From Actinomycetota bacterium (GTDB lineage Bacteria > Actinomycetota > Thermoleophilia > Gaiellales > Gaiellaceae): a stretch of DNA of 64,000 nt. Both the position numbers and the translations under genes were made by a program. This document shows, in pieces, positions 45,110 to 55,370 of this stretch. The stretch's first letter is position 1. Every line of letters starts with the position of its first letter. The stretch lies in assembly GCA_003161615.1 (NCBI GenBank), contig PMOB01000032.1:55577-119576 (forward strand). The letters run 5' to 3'. Under the pieces are notes generated by a model that ran no database searches, had not been told where the DNA came from, and was given only the letters and a program-made list of their open reading frames with translations.

Positions 45110-45901
45110 ATGAAACGGTTGATCGTTCTTCTCGTCGCGGCGGCGGTTCTTGCGCCGGTTGCGGCGTCCGCGGGCGCAACAGCGAACACAACGAGCGCTC
45201 GCCTCGACTGTACGAAGCTGCGGGCCGCAATCGGCGCCACCGCATTCGGCCAGGCGTACTCGAGCTTCGGCGCTTGCGTCTCACGCTACGCGCCGGTCGA
45301 GCAGCAGGTGACCGTGAGCGCGCAGGCGACGTGCACGGCGCAGCAGGCGGATCCGAACTTCGCCACCACGCACGGCGGCAAGACGTTCGCCCAGTACTAC
45401 GGCAGCGGCAAGAAAGAGCGCAACGCGTTCGGCAACTGCGTCTCGACGGTCGCTAAGGCGAATAGCAAGAGCGAGCAGCAGGGGCGCGTGAATCCGGCCC
45501 GGACGTGCCGCTCGGAGCGCACGCAGCTCGGCACCTCGACGTTCAACGCGACGTACGGGAAGAACTCGAACGACCGCAACGCGTTCGGTAAGTGCGTCTC
45601 GGCGACCGCGAAGGCGCAGGTTCAGGACGAGGTCTCGGCCTCGAGTTCCTGCAAGTCGTCGCAGCAGACCGACCCGAACTTCGCGCAGACCTATGGGACG
45701 AACGCGGATCTCACCAACGCGTTCGGCAAGTGCGTCTCGACCACGGCCAGCGCTAAGTCCAACGCGCAGGAGCACGCGGTCGTCAACGCGGCGCGCACGT
45801 GCAAGGGCGCGAAGAAGTCCGACCCGTCGGGCTTCAACGCCAAGTACGGCAGCTTCGGGAAGTGCGTCTCGGCGCAGGTCTCGAAGTCCTCGCAGGCCTA
45901 G
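45110..45901 (+). CDS. secreted protein of five two-cysteine repeats
   Basis: Signal peptide; repeated C...F...YG...NAFGKCVS units, 10 Cys. Confidence 0.75.
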   Translation: MKRLIVLLVAAAVLAPVAASAGATANTTSARLDCTKLRAAIGATAFGQAYSSFGACVSRYAPVEQQVTVSAQATCTAQQADPNFATTHGGKTFAQYYGSGKKERNAFGNCVSTVAKANSKSEQQGRVNPARTCRSERTQLGTSTFNATYGKNSNDRNAFGKCVSATAKAQVQDEVSASSSCKSSQQTDPNFAQTYGTNADLTNAFGKCVSTTASAKSNAQEHAVVNAARTCKGAKKSDPSGFNAKYGSFGKCVSAQVSKSSQA

Positions 45902-45955
45902 CTCGACGGACGGAAGGGCCGGCCACGCGTCGGCCCTTCTGTCATTCGCGTCCAG

Positions 45956-46606
45956 CTACGCGGTCTTGAGCCCGACGGGGCAGGCGACGCCGGTACCGCC
46001 GAGGCCGCAGTAGCCGTTCGGGTTCTTGGCGAGGTACTGCTGGTGGTAGTCCTCGGCGTAGTAGAACGGGCCGGCGGCCGCGATCTCCGTCGAGATCGTC
46101 CCGTAGCCGGCCTGCGTGAGCTCGGCCTGGAACATGTCGCGCGTCGACTCCACTGTTTCCCGCTGCGCGTCGTCGGCCCAATAAATCGCCGAGCGGTACT
46201 GCGTGCCTACGTCGTTGCCTTGCCGGTTGCCCTGGGTCGGGTCGTGGCCTTCCCAGAACAGACGCAGGACGCCTTCGAGCGGCAGGACAGCCGGATCGAA
46301 CACGACGAGCACCGCCTCGGTGTGGCCGGTTTTCCCGGAGCAGACCTCCTTGTACGTCGGGTTCGGCGTGTAGCCGCCCGCGTAGCCGACGGCCGTCGTA
46401 TAGACGCCGTCCGCCTGCCAGAAGACCCGCTCCGCGCCCCAGAAACACCCCATTCCGACGACGAGCTGCTCCATCCCATCCGGGAACGGAGGCACGAGCG
46501 GCGTCCCGAGCACCTCGTGCCGCTCGGGAACGGGCATCGCCTCGGCGCGGCCGGGGAGCGCGTGCTCGGCGGAAACCTGCTTGGTCATCTTCTCGAAGAG
46601 GAACAT
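45956..46606 (-). CDS. msrA: peptide-methionine (S)-S-oxide reductase
   Basis: [54 protein letters not shown]. Confidence 0.96.
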   Translation of the reverse strand: MFLFEKMTKQVSAEHALPGRAEAMPVPERHEVLGTPLVPPFPDGMEQLVVGMGCFWGAERVFWQADGVYTTAVGYAGGYTPNPTYKEVCSGKTGHTEAVLVVFDPAVLPLEGVLRLFWEGHDPTQGNRQGNDVGTQYRSAIYWADDAQRETVESTRDMFQAELTQAGYGTISTEIAAAGPFYYAEDYHQQYLAKNPNGYCGLGGTGVACPVGLKTA

Positions 46607-46609
46607 GGC

Positions 46610-47059
46610 TCAAGGGTACGCAAGTGACCCAAGTGACTGACAGCTGACGCCGATCTGCGCTTCGGGAGGGTTGAGTCGCGAGAGCGCGGACCGCACACGA
46701 GCGGCCTGCTGCCGGCACGACCTGTGAGTCGTCCAGTTCACAACGACGTTGCCGCGGAAGCCATAGGCATACGTCATGGCCGACTGGTTGGAGTCGGATG
46801 TCACTGCGATGAGGAATGCGCCGGAGGACTTCCCCGTGATCACGCTGACACCGAGCTTCGTGCTCGGTGCGAGCACACCGATCAGATCAACGGTGGCCAC
46901 CTGAGAGTCGTGAGCCAACGTCAGCGGGATCCCTTCTGCTGCGAACGCGTGCTTCACCTGCGCGACGGTGTACGGAGGAAGCAGCGTGGCGCCCCCACCG
47001 AGCACGGCGGTCGGGACGATCGCGGCCGCCACAACGACAAGGGCGAAAAGGCGCGCCAT
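46610..47059 (-). CDS. hypothetical exported protein
   Basis: N-terminal signal-like segment, 149 aa, two C-terminal Cys. Confidence 0.6.
   Translation of the reverse strand: MARLFALVVVAAAIVPTAVLGGGATLLPPYTVAQVKHAFAAEGIPLTLAHDSQVATVDLIGVLAPSTKLGVSVITGKSSGAFLIAVTSDSNQSAMTYAYGFRGNVVVNWTTHRSCRQQAARVRSALSRLNPPEAQIGVSCQSLGSLAYP
46613..46618 (-). promoter_or_regulatory. leaderless-type -10 of msrA (TACCCT, 6 nt to ATG 46606)
   Basis: TACCCT-TGAGCC-ATG, inside the 3' end of the upstream gene. Confidence 0.6.
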
Positions 47060-47111
47060 TCGTCCGCTTGTATTGCAACCCGATCCTCACGTCAAGCTCA
47101 CGGAGGCCGGT

Positions 47112-47117
47112 TACCGT
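47112..47117 (+). promoter_or_regulatory. leaderless-type -10 (TACCGT, 6 nt to GTG 47124)
   Basis: TACCGT-GGAGGC-GTG; GGAGG could alternatively act as SD. Confidence 0.5.
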
Positions 47118-47123
47118 GGAGGC

Positions 47124-48044
47124 GTGATCGAGGCCAGCAACCTCACGAAGGACTACGGGGACAAGCGCGCCGTCGACGGGCTGACCTTCACCGTTCAGCC
47201 CGGCGTCGTGACCGGCTTCCTCGGCCCGAACGGTTCCGGCAAGTCGACGACGATGCGCCTGATCCTCGGCCTCGACGCGCCGAAGAGCGGCGACGCCACC
47301 GTCAACGGCCGCCACTACCGCGACCACCCCGCCCCACTCCATGAGGTCGGCGCGCTGCTCGAGGCGCGCTCCGTCCACACCGGGCGCTCAGCGTACAACC
47401 ACCTCCTCGCGCTCGCGCAGACACACGGGATCCCGAAGCGGCGCGTCAACGAGATGATCGACCTCGTCGGCCTCCACGACGTCGCGCACAAGCGCTCGGG
47501 CCAGTTCTCGCTCGGGATGGGGCAGCGGCTCGGAATCGCGGCCGCGCTGATCGGCGATCCGAAGACGGTGCTGCTCGACGAGCCGGTGAACGGCCTCGAT
47601 CCGGAGGGGATCCACTGGATCCGTAACCTCCTCAAGGGCCTCGCCGCCGACGGCAAGACGGTCTTCGTCTCCTCCCACCTGATGAGCGAGATGGCGCTCA
47701 CCGCCGACCACCTGATCGTGATCGGCCGCGGCAAGCTGATCGCGGACACGAGCGTCGAGGACTTCGTCGCGCACGCCTCTCAGAAGGTCGTGCTCGTCCG
47801 TTCGCCCGATCTCGCGCGACTGCAGGAAACGCTCGCCGGTCCAGGAGTCTCGTTCGAGACCGCCGAGCGTGGCGCGCTCGAGGTGCTCGGCCTGACGCCG
47901 GAGCAGGTCGGCGACGCAGCCGCGGCAGCCGGAATCGCGCTCCACGAGCTGACGCCGCAGCAGGCCTCGCTCGAGGAGGCGTTCATGCATTTGACGAAGG
48001 ACGAGCTCGAGTTCGGCGCGCAGCTCGAGGAGGTGGTCGCGTGA
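47124..48044 (+). CDS. ABC transporter ATP-binding protein (ABC-2 type)
   Basis: GFLGPNGSGKSTTMRLILGL, FSLGMGQRLGIAAALIGDPKTVLLDEPVNGLDPEG; GTG start. Confidence 0.94.
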   Translation: MIEASNLTKDYGDKRAVDGLTFTVQPGVVTGFLGPNGSGKSTTMRLILGLDAPKSGDATVNGRHYRDHPAPLHEVGALLEARSVHTGRSAYNHLLALAQTHGIPKRRVNEMIDLVGLHDVAHKRSGQFSLGMGQRLGIAAALIGDPKTVLLDEPVNGLDPEGIHWIRNLLKGLAADGKTVFVSSHLMSEMALTADHLIVIGRGKLIADTSVEDFVAHASQKVVLVRSPDLARLQETLAGPGVSFETAERGALEVLGLTPEQVGDAAAAAGIALHELTPQQASLEEAFMHLTKDELEFGAQLEEVVA

Positions 48045-48874
48045 CCGCCGCAACCCCTGCCGCCTCTCGCGTCCCGCAACTCGAGCACACCGGCCGCGTC
48101 ACGTTCCCGCGCGTCCTCCTCTCGGAGTGGACGAAGTTCCGCAGCGTCCGCTCGACCGCCTGGACGCTCGCGGTCGGGATCCTGCTCACGGTCCTCTTCC
48201 CGGTGCTCTTCGCGACCGTCACCTCGTCGCACTGGGGACAGATGTCGCCACAGGATCGCGCCAACCGGTCGCCGCTCGACATCGCGCTCGCCGGCGTCAA
48301 CGTCGCGCAGCTCGCGATCGCCGTCCTCGGCGTGCTCGTGATCACGGCGGAGTACTCGACCGGCTCGATCCGCTCGACATTCACCGCGGTGCCCAAGCGG
48401 CTGCCCGTCCTCTGGGCGAAGCTCCTCGACTACGCCGTCGTCTCCTTCGTCGTGATGGTGCCTGCCGTCCTGATCAGCTTCTTCGCGAGCCAGGCGATCC
48501 TCTCGCGCCACGACATCCTCCAGGTCTCGTTCACCGCGCCGGGCATCGCGCGCTGCGTGATCGGCGGCGCGCTCTACACGACGATGGTCGGGATCTTCGC
48601 GCTCGCGCTGGGCGCGATCGTCCGGAACACGGCAGGAGGAATCGCGGTCTTCGCCGGCATCTTCTTCGTCCTGCCGCCGCTTATGTTCACCCTGCCGCAG
48701 AGCTGGAACAACGCGATCAGCCAGTACCTGCCGAGCGACGCCGGACGGCAGATCTTCGCGCTCCAGCACGGCCAGCACACGCTGACGCCACTGGCCGGCG
48801 GGCTCGTGTTCGCGGGCTACTGCGCCGCCGCGATCGTCGTCGCCGCGTATCTCCTGCACCGCCGCGACGTCTAG
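48041..48874 (+). CDS. ABC-2 type transporter permease
   Basis: Six TM helices, LLSEWTKFRSVRSTAWTL N-terminus; GTGA coupling. Confidence 0.88.
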   Translation: MTAATPAASRVPQLEHTGRVTFPRVLLSEWTKFRSVRSTAWTLAVGILLTVLFPVLFATVTSSHWGQMSPQDRANRSPLDIALAGVNVAQLAIAVLGVLVITAEYSTGSIRSTFTAVPKRLPVLWAKLLDYAVVSFVVMVPAVLISFFASQAILSRHDILQVSFTAPGIARCVIGGALYTTMVGIFALALGAIVRNTAGGIAVFAGIFFVLPPLMFTLPQSWNNAISQYLPSDAGRQIFALQHGQHTLTPLAGGLVFAGYCAAAIVVAAYLLHRRDV

Positions 48875-48878
48875 CTCG

Positions 48879-48884
48879 TAGAGT
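48879..48884 (+). promoter_or_regulatory. leaderless-type -10 (TAGAGT, 6 nt to GTG 48891)
   Basis: TAGAGT-CAGCCC-GTG. Confidence 0.65.
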
Positions 48885-48890
48885 CAGCCC

Positions 48891-50177
48891 GTGGACGTCT
48901 TCGAGGCGGTTCAGGCCGCGCGCGAGGAGCACGGCGTACCGGGAGTCGCGGTCGGCGTGCTCGAGGACGGCGTCGAGCGTCACGAGAGCTACGGCGTGAC
49001 GAGCATCGAGAACCCGCTCGAGGTGACACCGGAGACGCTCTTCCAGGTCGGCTCGATCACGAAGACCTTCACCGGCACCGCAATCTGCCGGCTCGTCGCG
49101 CGGGGCGATCTCGACCTCGACCGGCCGGTGCGCGAGTACCTGCCGGAGCTCGCCCTCGCCGACCCCGAGGCGACGGAGCGCGTGACGCTGCGGCATCTCC
49201 TCTCCCACACGAGCGGTTGGTTCGGCGACTACTTCGACGACACCGGCTGGGGAGACGACGCGACCGCGGTCTACGTCGAACGGATGCGCGAGCTGCCGCA
49301 GCAGACCCCGGTCGGCGAGCTGTGGGCGTACAACAACTCCGGCTTCGTTCTCGCGGGCAGGGTCGTCGAGGCCGTCACCGGCAAGCCCTTCGAGGAGGCG
49401 TCCAAGGAGCTCGTCCTCGATCCGCTCGAGCTCGCCTCGACGACGTTCTGGCCGTGGGAGGTGATGACCGAACGCTTCGTCGTCGGCCATCTCGGCTTCG
49501 GGGACGACCTTCAGGTGGCGCGTCCGTGGCCGGTTGGCCGCTACGCCGCAGCGGCGGGCGGGATCTCCTCCACCACGCCGGACCTCCTGCGCTACGCGCG
49601 TCTCCATCTCGATCCACCGCCGGCGCTCGCCGTAATGCAAGCGCCGCAGGCTCCCGCCGCGGACGAGGGCGAGTGGGTCGGGCTGACCTGGTACGGCGAG
49701 GACCGCCACGGCACGATCCGCCACGGTGGCGGCACGAACGGCCAGATCGCGATGCTCCTCCTCGTCCCGGCGCGTTCCTTCGCGGTGGCGCTGCTCACCA
49801 ACCACTCGCCCGGCGGCCTGCAGGTGCTAGACGCGATGTTCCGGGCGGCCGGAGTTGCGGCGGACAAGCCGGAGCCGATCGACGACGCACCGGTCGACGA
49901 GTACGCCGGCGTCTACGAGACGGCCATGAACCGGGTCAAGCTCACACCCCTCGAGGGCGGCCGGATGCGCCTGGACAACGAGGATCTCGGTGGCTTTCCA
50001 AAGAAGGACTCGCCGCCCGGTCCGCAGCTGCCGCCCGCGGAGGCGATCTTCTACACACCGGAGCGCTGGTACATCGGGGAAGGGCCGCTGGTCGGGTCGC
50101 GTGGCCACTTCATTCGGGGCCAGGACGGCAACGTCCGCTGGCTCCGTTCCGGCGGCCGCCTCTACCGCCGCGTCTAG
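48891..50177 (+). CDS. serine hydrolase, beta-lactamase (class C/PBP4*) family
   Basis: FQVGSITKTFTG (SxxK), YNNSGFVLAG (YxN), HGGGTNGQIA; GTG start. Confidence 0.92.
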   Translation: MDVFEAVQAAREEHGVPGVAVGVLEDGVERHESYGVTSIENPLEVTPETLFQVGSITKTFTGTAICRLVARGDLDLDRPVREYLPELALADPEATERVTLRHLLSHTSGWFGDYFDDTGWGDDATAVYVERMRELPQQTPVGELWAYNNSGFVLAGRVVEAVTGKPFEEASKELVLDPLELASTTFWPWEVMTERFVVGHLGFGDDLQVARPWPVGRYAAAAGGISSTTPDLLRYARLHLDPPPALAVMQAPQAPAADEGEWVGLTWYGEDRHGTIRHGGGTNGQIAMLLLVPARSFAVALLTNHSPGGLQVLDAMFRAAGVAADKPEPIDDAPVDEYAGVYETAMNRVKLTPLEGGRMRLDNEDLGGFPKKDSPPGPQLPPAEAIFYTPERWYIGEGPLVGSRGHFIRGQDGNVRWLRSGGRLYRRV

Positions 50178-50204
50178 CGCCGCCGCGCCTGCGACGATGC
50201 AGGC

Positions 50205-51701
50205 GTGACGGAGGAGTCCCGGACAACGCGCGCCCTGATCGACGCGTACGCGCTCGGGTCGACCGCCGCGAGCTCGTTCGTGCGGGGGCTGACGCATCTC
50301 CTCGGCGGCGAGGAACGGACGCGCGTCATCGTCCTCCTCGCCTGCGTGCTCGGCCTCGCCGGAGCCGATGCAGCGACCGTCGGCGCCTCCGCCACCGAGC
50401 TCCGCCACGGCCTCCACATCACGAACACCGACATCGGCCTGCTCGTCACCGTGACCTCGCTCGTCGGCGCGGTCGCGACGCTGCCGTTCGGCGTCCTCGC
50501 CGATCGCATTCGGAGGACGACGACGCTCGGGCTCGTGATCTTCCTCTGGGCCGGCGCGATGCTCTGGAGCGCGTCCGTCGCGAACTTCCACGAGCTGCTC
50601 CTCGCGCGGCTCTTGCTCGGAGCCGTCGTCGCTGCTGCCGGCCCGCTCGCCGCCTCACTGATCGGCGACTGGTTCGCGGCGTCCGAGCGCGGCCGGATCT
50701 ACGGCTTCGTCCTCGCCGGGGAGTTGCTCGGCGCCGGCTTCGGCTTCGCGGTGACAGGAGACATCGCAGCCCTCTCCTGGATCGGCGGCTGGCGTGCTGC
50801 GTTCGTCGTCCTCGCCATCCCTGCGTTCGTGCTCGGCTGGCTCGTCCTGCGGCTGCGCGAGCCGGTGCGCGGCGGCCGCGGCGTCCTTGCCCACGCCACG
50901 CAGCCGCTGCCGGCCGAAGCGGACGAGACGCGCGAGACCGAGGCGCAGCGGCTTGCCCGGGCGCGCGGGATCCAGCCCGATCCCGCGCTCGTGACTGGCC
51001 GCGACATGCGCCGGGCGACTCTCCCGCAGGCGGCGCGCTACGTGCTGCGGGTGCGGACGAACGTGCTCCTGATCGGCGCCACCGCCTGCGGCTACTACTT
51101 CCTCGCCGGCATCCAGACGTTCGGCTCGGAGTTCGCGAAGCAGCAGTACGGGATCGGCCAGCCGCTCGCGAACCTCCTCCTGCTCGGCATCGGCGGCGGC
51201 GCGGTCGCGGGCGTTCTCTTCGGCGGCGCGATCGGCGACTGGCTGCTCCGGCACGGTCGGTTGAGCGGACGAATCTCGACCGCGGTCGTCGGCGCCGTGG
51301 GCACGGTGATCCTCTTCATTCCGGCGCTACTGACGCGGAGCGCGTTCACGGCGCTGCCCTACCTCGTGGTGGCCGTGCTGTTCCTGACGCTGCAGAACCC
51401 GACCATCGCCGCGTCGCAGCTCGACATCATGCCGCCGTCCCTCTGGGGCCGAGCCGAGGCGGTACGGACGATGCTCCGCTCCCTCGCGATGGCGCTCGCG
51501 CCGCTCCTCTTCGGTGCGGTCTCGGACAACGTCTTCGGGGGAGGACGCGCCGGCCTGCAGTGGACGTTCGTCGTAATGCTCGTCCCACTCGCCGCTAGCG
51601 CGTGGCTGCTTATGAAGGCTCGCCGGACGTATCCGCAGGACGTCGCCACTGCTGCCGCGGTCGCACGAGCCGGTGGCTACCCTCGACCGAGTCGCGCATG
51701 A
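50205..51701 (+). CDS. MFS transporter
   Basis: 12 hydrophobic segments; FGVLADRIRRTTTLGL MFS motif A-like. Confidence 0.9.
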   Translation: MTEESRTTRALIDAYALGSTAASSFVRGLTHLLGGEERTRVIVLLACVLGLAGADAATVGASATELRHGLHITNTDIGLLVTVTSLVGAVATLPFGVLADRIRRTTTLGLVIFLWAGAMLWSASVANFHELLLARLLLGAVVAAAGPLAASLIGDWFAASERGRIYGFVLAGELLGAGFGFAVTGDIAALSWIGGWRAAFVVLAIPAFVLGWLVLRLREPVRGGRGVLAHATQPLPAEADETRETEAQRLARARGIQPDPALVTGRDMRRATLPQAARYVLRVRTNVLLIGATACGYYFLAGIQTFGSEFAKQQYGIGQPLANLLLLGIGGGAVAGVLFGGAIGDWLLRHGRLSGRISTAVVGAVGTVILFIPALLTRSAFTALPYLVVAVLFLTLQNPTIAASQLDIMPPSLWGRAEAVRTMLRSLAMALAPLLFGAVSDNVFGGGRAGLQWTFVVMLVPLAASAWLLMKARRTYPQDVATAAAVARAGGYPRPSRA

Positions 51702-52444
51702 GTACCGGTAACACCTTCCTCATCCTCTCCGCGTTCCTCGCGAGCGCGGTCGAGATGGTCGAGGCACTGACGATCGTCCTCGCCTCGGGACTCGCGCGCG
51801 GCTGGAAGTCGTCGCTCGCGGGGCTCGGCGCGGCGACCGTCGTGCTCGCGGTCCTGGTCGCGGCGCTCGGGCCGGCGCTGACCGCGATCCCGCTCAACGC
51901 GCTGCGACTCGCCGTCGGCGCGCTCCTGCTCGTCTTCGGACTGCAGTGGCTCAGGAAGGCGATCCTGCGCGCGAGCGGCTACAAGGAGCTACACGACGAG
52001 GACGCGATCTTCGCGCGCGAGCTCGCGGAGGCGCAGGGCGCAGAGCACCTCGAGCGCGCCGGCCTCGACTGGTACGGCTTCGTCCTCTCGTTCAAGGGCG
52101 TGCTGCTCGAAGGGCTCGAGGTCGTGTTCATCGTCCTGACCTTCGGGAGCGCGCAGGGCTCGATCCCGCTGGCAGCGGTCGGCGCGGCGGGCGCACTCGT
52201 CCTCGTCGCCGGCGTCGGCATCGCGGTGCGCGCGCCTCTCGCGCGGGTGCCCGAGAACCTCATGAAGTTCTCCGTCGGCGTGATGCTCACGACGTTCGGG
52301 ATCTTCTGGTCGACGGAGGGAGCCGGCGCGCACTGGCCCGGTTCGGACGCCTCGCTCCTCGGCGTGCTCGGCTTCGTCATCGCGGTCTCCGTTCTGCTGG
52401 TACGCCTGCTGCGGCGGGAGCGGATGGAAGCAGTGCCGGCGTGA
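51698..52444 (+). CDS. COG4280-type multi-pass membrane protein
   Basis: SAFLASAVEMVEALTIVLASG ... FKGVLLEGLEVVFIVLTFG internal repeat; ATGA coupling with MFS gene. Confidence 0.75.
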   Translation: MSTGNTFLILSAFLASAVEMVEALTIVLASGLARGWKSSLAGLGAATVVLAVLVAALGPALTAIPLNALRLAVGALLLVFGLQWLRKAILRASGYKELHDEDAIFARELAEAQGAEHLERAGLDWYGFVLSFKGVLLEGLEVVFIVLTFGSAQGSIPLAAVGAAGALVLVAGVGIAVRAPLARVPENLMKFSVGVMLTTFGIFWSTEGAGAHWPGSDASLLGVLGFVIAVSVLLVRLLRRERMEAVPA

Positions 52445-52641
52445 GGTGGATCAAGGGCTTCGGGCGCTTCTGGTGGGACTTCGTGATCGGCGACGACTGG
52501 CTCGCCGCCGTCCTCGTAGCGGTCGCGATCGGCGTCACTGCGGCGATCGCCCACTCGCACATCACGGCGTGGTGGCTGATGCCGGTCGCCGTCCTCGGAG
52601 TTCTCTGGCTCTCGCTGCGGCGCGCTATACGCTCGGCATAG
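52441..52641 (+). CDS. small membrane protein
   Basis: GTGA-coupled 66 aa ORF with two TM helices. Confidence 0.65.
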   Translation: MRWIKGFGRFWWDFVIGDDWLAAVLVAVAIGVTAAIAHSHITAWWLMPVAVLGVLWLSLRRAIRSA

Positions 52642-52650
52642 CTACGGCGC

Positions 52651-52724
<74 letters not shown>

Positions 52725-52794
52725 TCGATTCCACCTGCAGGATCCGCTGAGGGATAGCGGTTCTCCTTCCGGACGGAGTGCCGCTTCCCTCAGA

Positions 52795-53259
52795 ATGGCG
52801 ACGGCGATGAAGGTCTTCCAGCACGAGACGCAGCTCCGCACCGCAGGTGGGCTCACCGTCACCGACATCACCGAGGACGTCCAGTCCGCCGTTCGCGAGA
52901 GCGGCGTCGCCGACGGGATCGCCTGCATCTACTCCCCGCACACGACCTGCTGTGTGCGCGTCAATGAGATGGAGCAGGGATTCCTCGACGACTTCACGAG
53001 CCTTCTCCGCCAGCTCGTCCCGCACGACACGTACTACGCGCACGACGACTGGGACAGGCGCACCGAGAACATCTGCCCCGAGGACATGGATCAGGGCAAC
53101 GGCCACTCGCACTGCATGGCGATGCTGCTCGGGACGGCAGGGGAGTCGGTGCCGGTGCGCGAGGGTGAGCTGCAGCTCGGGACGTGGCAGCGCGTCCTCT
53201 TCATCGAGCTTGACCGCGAACGGGATCGGCGCTGGCTCGTCCAGGTCGTCGGCAGCTAG
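52795..53259 (+). CDS. YjbQ/UPF0047 family protein
   Basis: IYSPHTTCCVRVNEME...GNGHSHCMAMLLGTAGESVPVREGELQLGTWQRVLFIELD. Confidence 0.93.
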   Translation: MATAMKVFQHETQLRTAGGLTVTDITEDVQSAVRESGVADGIACIYSPHTTCCVRVNEMEQGFLDDFTSLLRQLVPHDTYYAHDDWDRRTENICPEDMDQGNGHSHCMAMLLGTAGESVPVREGELQLGTWQRVLFIELDRERDRRWLVQVVGS

Positions 53260-53262
53260 CGC

Positions 53263-54027
53263 TTACTCAGGCGTCACGTAGGCGGCCGTAAGACCGCCGT
53301 CGACGACGAACGTCGCCGCGTTCACGTAGCTCGACTCGTCGCTCGCGAGGAAGAGCGCGGCGTTGACGATCTCCCGCGGCTTCGCCATCCGCCCCATCGG
53401 CACATGCACGAGCCGCCGCTCGGCAGCGCCGGGTGTCTCGCTCCAGATCCGCAGCAGCAGCGGCGTCTCGACCGGCCCCGGGCAGAGCGCGTTGACGCGG
53501 ACGCCCTGGCGCGCGAACTGGACGCCGAGCTCCTTGCTCAGTGACAGGACGGCGCCCTTCGAGGCCGTGTACGAGATCTGGGAGGTCGCCGCGCCGACGA
53601 GCGCGACGAACGAGGCGACGTTGATCACCGAGCCGCCGCCGCGCTCGAGCAGGTGCGGGATGCCGTGCTTGCAGCAGAGGAAGACGCCGCGCGTGTTCAC
53701 GGCCTGCACGCGCTCCCACGCCTCGAGATCCGTCTCGAGGATCGAGGCGTCGTCGGCCGGCGAGATGCCCGCGTTGTTGTAGAGGACGTCGATGCCGCCG
53801 AAATGCTCTTTCGCGGCCGCGTACATCGCCTCGACGGAGGACTCGTCCGCGACGTCGACCTGAACGCCGAGGCCGCCGACCTCGCCCGCGACCTTCTCCG
53901 CCGCCGCCCCGTCGACGTCGGCGGCGACGATCCGCGCGCCCTCCTCCGTGAAGCGCACCGCGGCGTCGGCGCCCATCCCGCCGCCGGCGCCGGTGATCAC
54001 GCAGACCTTTCCCTCGAGACGCTTCAT
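53263..54027 (-). CDS. short-chain dehydrogenase/reductase
   Basis: CVITGAGGGMGADAA, LYNNAG, YTASKGAV; ATGA coupled to ALDH. Confidence 0.94.
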   Translation of the reverse strand: MKRLEGKVCVITGAGGGMGADAAVRFTEEGARIVAADVDGAAAEKVAGEVGGLGVQVDVADESSVEAMYAAAKEHFGGIDVLYNNAGISPADDASILETDLEAWERVQAVNTRGVFLCCKHGIPHLLERGGGSVINVASFVALVGAATSQISYTASKGAVLSLSKELGVQFARQGVRVNALCPGPVETPLLLRIWSETPGAAERRLVHVPMGRMAKPREIVNAALFLASDESSYVNAATFVVDGGLTAAYVTPE

Positions 54028-55370
54028 TCCGTCGAGTAGAACACGTTCTTGACCTCGCTGTAGCCGGCGAGGCCGTGCATACCCAACTCGCGGCCGAAGC
54101 CGCTCCGCTTGAAGCCGCCGAACGGGGTCGAGGGGCGCACCGAGGAGTTCGAGTTGATGGAGAGGACGCCGGTGTCGATCGCGCGCGCGACGCGCAGGGC
54201 GCGGCCGCCGTTCTCCGTCCAGATCGAGCCCGAGAGGCCGTACTCGGAGTCGTTCGCGATCCGAATGGCGTCGGCTTCGTCCGCGAACGGGATCAGCGCG
54301 GCGACCGGGCCGAACACCTCCTCGCGCGCGACCCGGTCCTCCGGCCGCGCCTCGATCAGCGTCGCCGGGTACCAGAAGCCCTTGCCGTCCGGCGTGTCGC
54401 CGCGGTAGAGCGGCTCGGCCTCGACGAACGACGCCACCGTCTCGCGGTGAGCGGCGGAGACGAGCGGCCCCATCTCTGTCGCGTCGTCCTCCGGGTCGCC
54501 CACGCGCAGCCCTCGCGTCGCCTCGACGAGCAGCTCGGCGAAACGGTCGTAGGCGCTCGCCTCGACGAGGATCCGCGAGCGCGCGCAGCAGTCCTGGCCG
54601 GCGTTGTCGAAGACCGCGTACGGCGCAGCGGCGGCGGCCTTCTCGAGATCCGCGTCCGCGAAGACGACGTTGGCGGACTTGCCGCCGAGCTCGAGCGTGA
54701 CGCGCTTGATCGTCGCCGCGGCGCCGCGCATGACGCTCTCCCCCACCTCCGTCGAGCCGGTGAAGCCGATCTTCGCGACATCGGGATGCTCGATCAGCCG
54801 CTGCCCGACGACCGAGCCCTTGCCCGGCAGAACGTTGAGGACGCCCTCGGGGATGCCCGCCTCGAGCGCGAGCTCGGCGAGCCGCAGGGCCGAAAGCGGA
54901 GTCAGCTCGGCCGGCTTGAGGACAACCGTGTTACCGCACGCGAGCGCCGGCCCGAGCTTCCAGGACGCGATGTTGAGCGGGAAGTTCCAGGGAACGATCA
55001 GCCCGACGACGCCGAGCGGCTCGCGGAAGGTCATGTCGATCCCACCCGCGACCGGGATCGTCTCGCCGAAGTTCTTGTCGACGGCGCCCGCGTAGTAGTG
55101 GAAGACCTGCGCGACCATCCCGACCTCGCCGCGCGCACCCGCGATCGGCTTGCCGACGTTGCGGGACTCGATCCGCGCGAGCTCCTCGAGGTTCTCCTCG
55201 ACGAGCGTGGCGAGCCGCCGCAGGAGCCGGGCGCGGTCAGCCGGCGAGACCGCGCGCCAGGCCGGGAACGCCTCTTTCGCCCGCGCGACGGCGGCGTCCG
55301 TCTCCTCCACTCCGGCCGCCTCGATCTCGGCGATGACCTCTTCCGTCGCCGGGTTGAGGATGGTGCTCAC
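54024..55370 (-). CDS. aldehyde dehydrogenase
   Basis: VTLELGGKSANVVF, DNAGQDCCARSRILV, IVPWNFPLNIASWKLGPALACGNTVVLKPAE; GTG start. Confidence 0.95.
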   Translation of the reverse strand: MSTILNPATEEVIAEIEAAGVEETDAAVARAKEAFPAWRAVSPADRARLLRRLATLVEENLEELARIESRNVGKPIAGARGEVGMVAQVFHYYAGAVDKNFGETIPVAGGIDMTFREPLGVVGLIVPWNFPLNIASWKLGPALACGNTVVLKPAELTPLSALRLAELALEAGIPEGVLNVLPGKGSVVGQRLIEHPDVAKIGFTGSTEVGESVMRGAAATIKRVTLELGGKSANVVFADADLEKAAAAAPYAVFDNAGQDCCARSRILVEASAYDRFAELLVEATRGLRVGDPEDDATEMGPLVSAAHRETVASFVEAEPLYRGDTPDGKGFWYPATLIEARPEDRVAREEVFGPVAALIPFADEADAIRIANDSEYGLSGSIWTENGGRALRVARAIDTGVLSINSNSSVRPSTPFGGFKRSGFGRELGMHGLAGYSEVKNVFYSTE

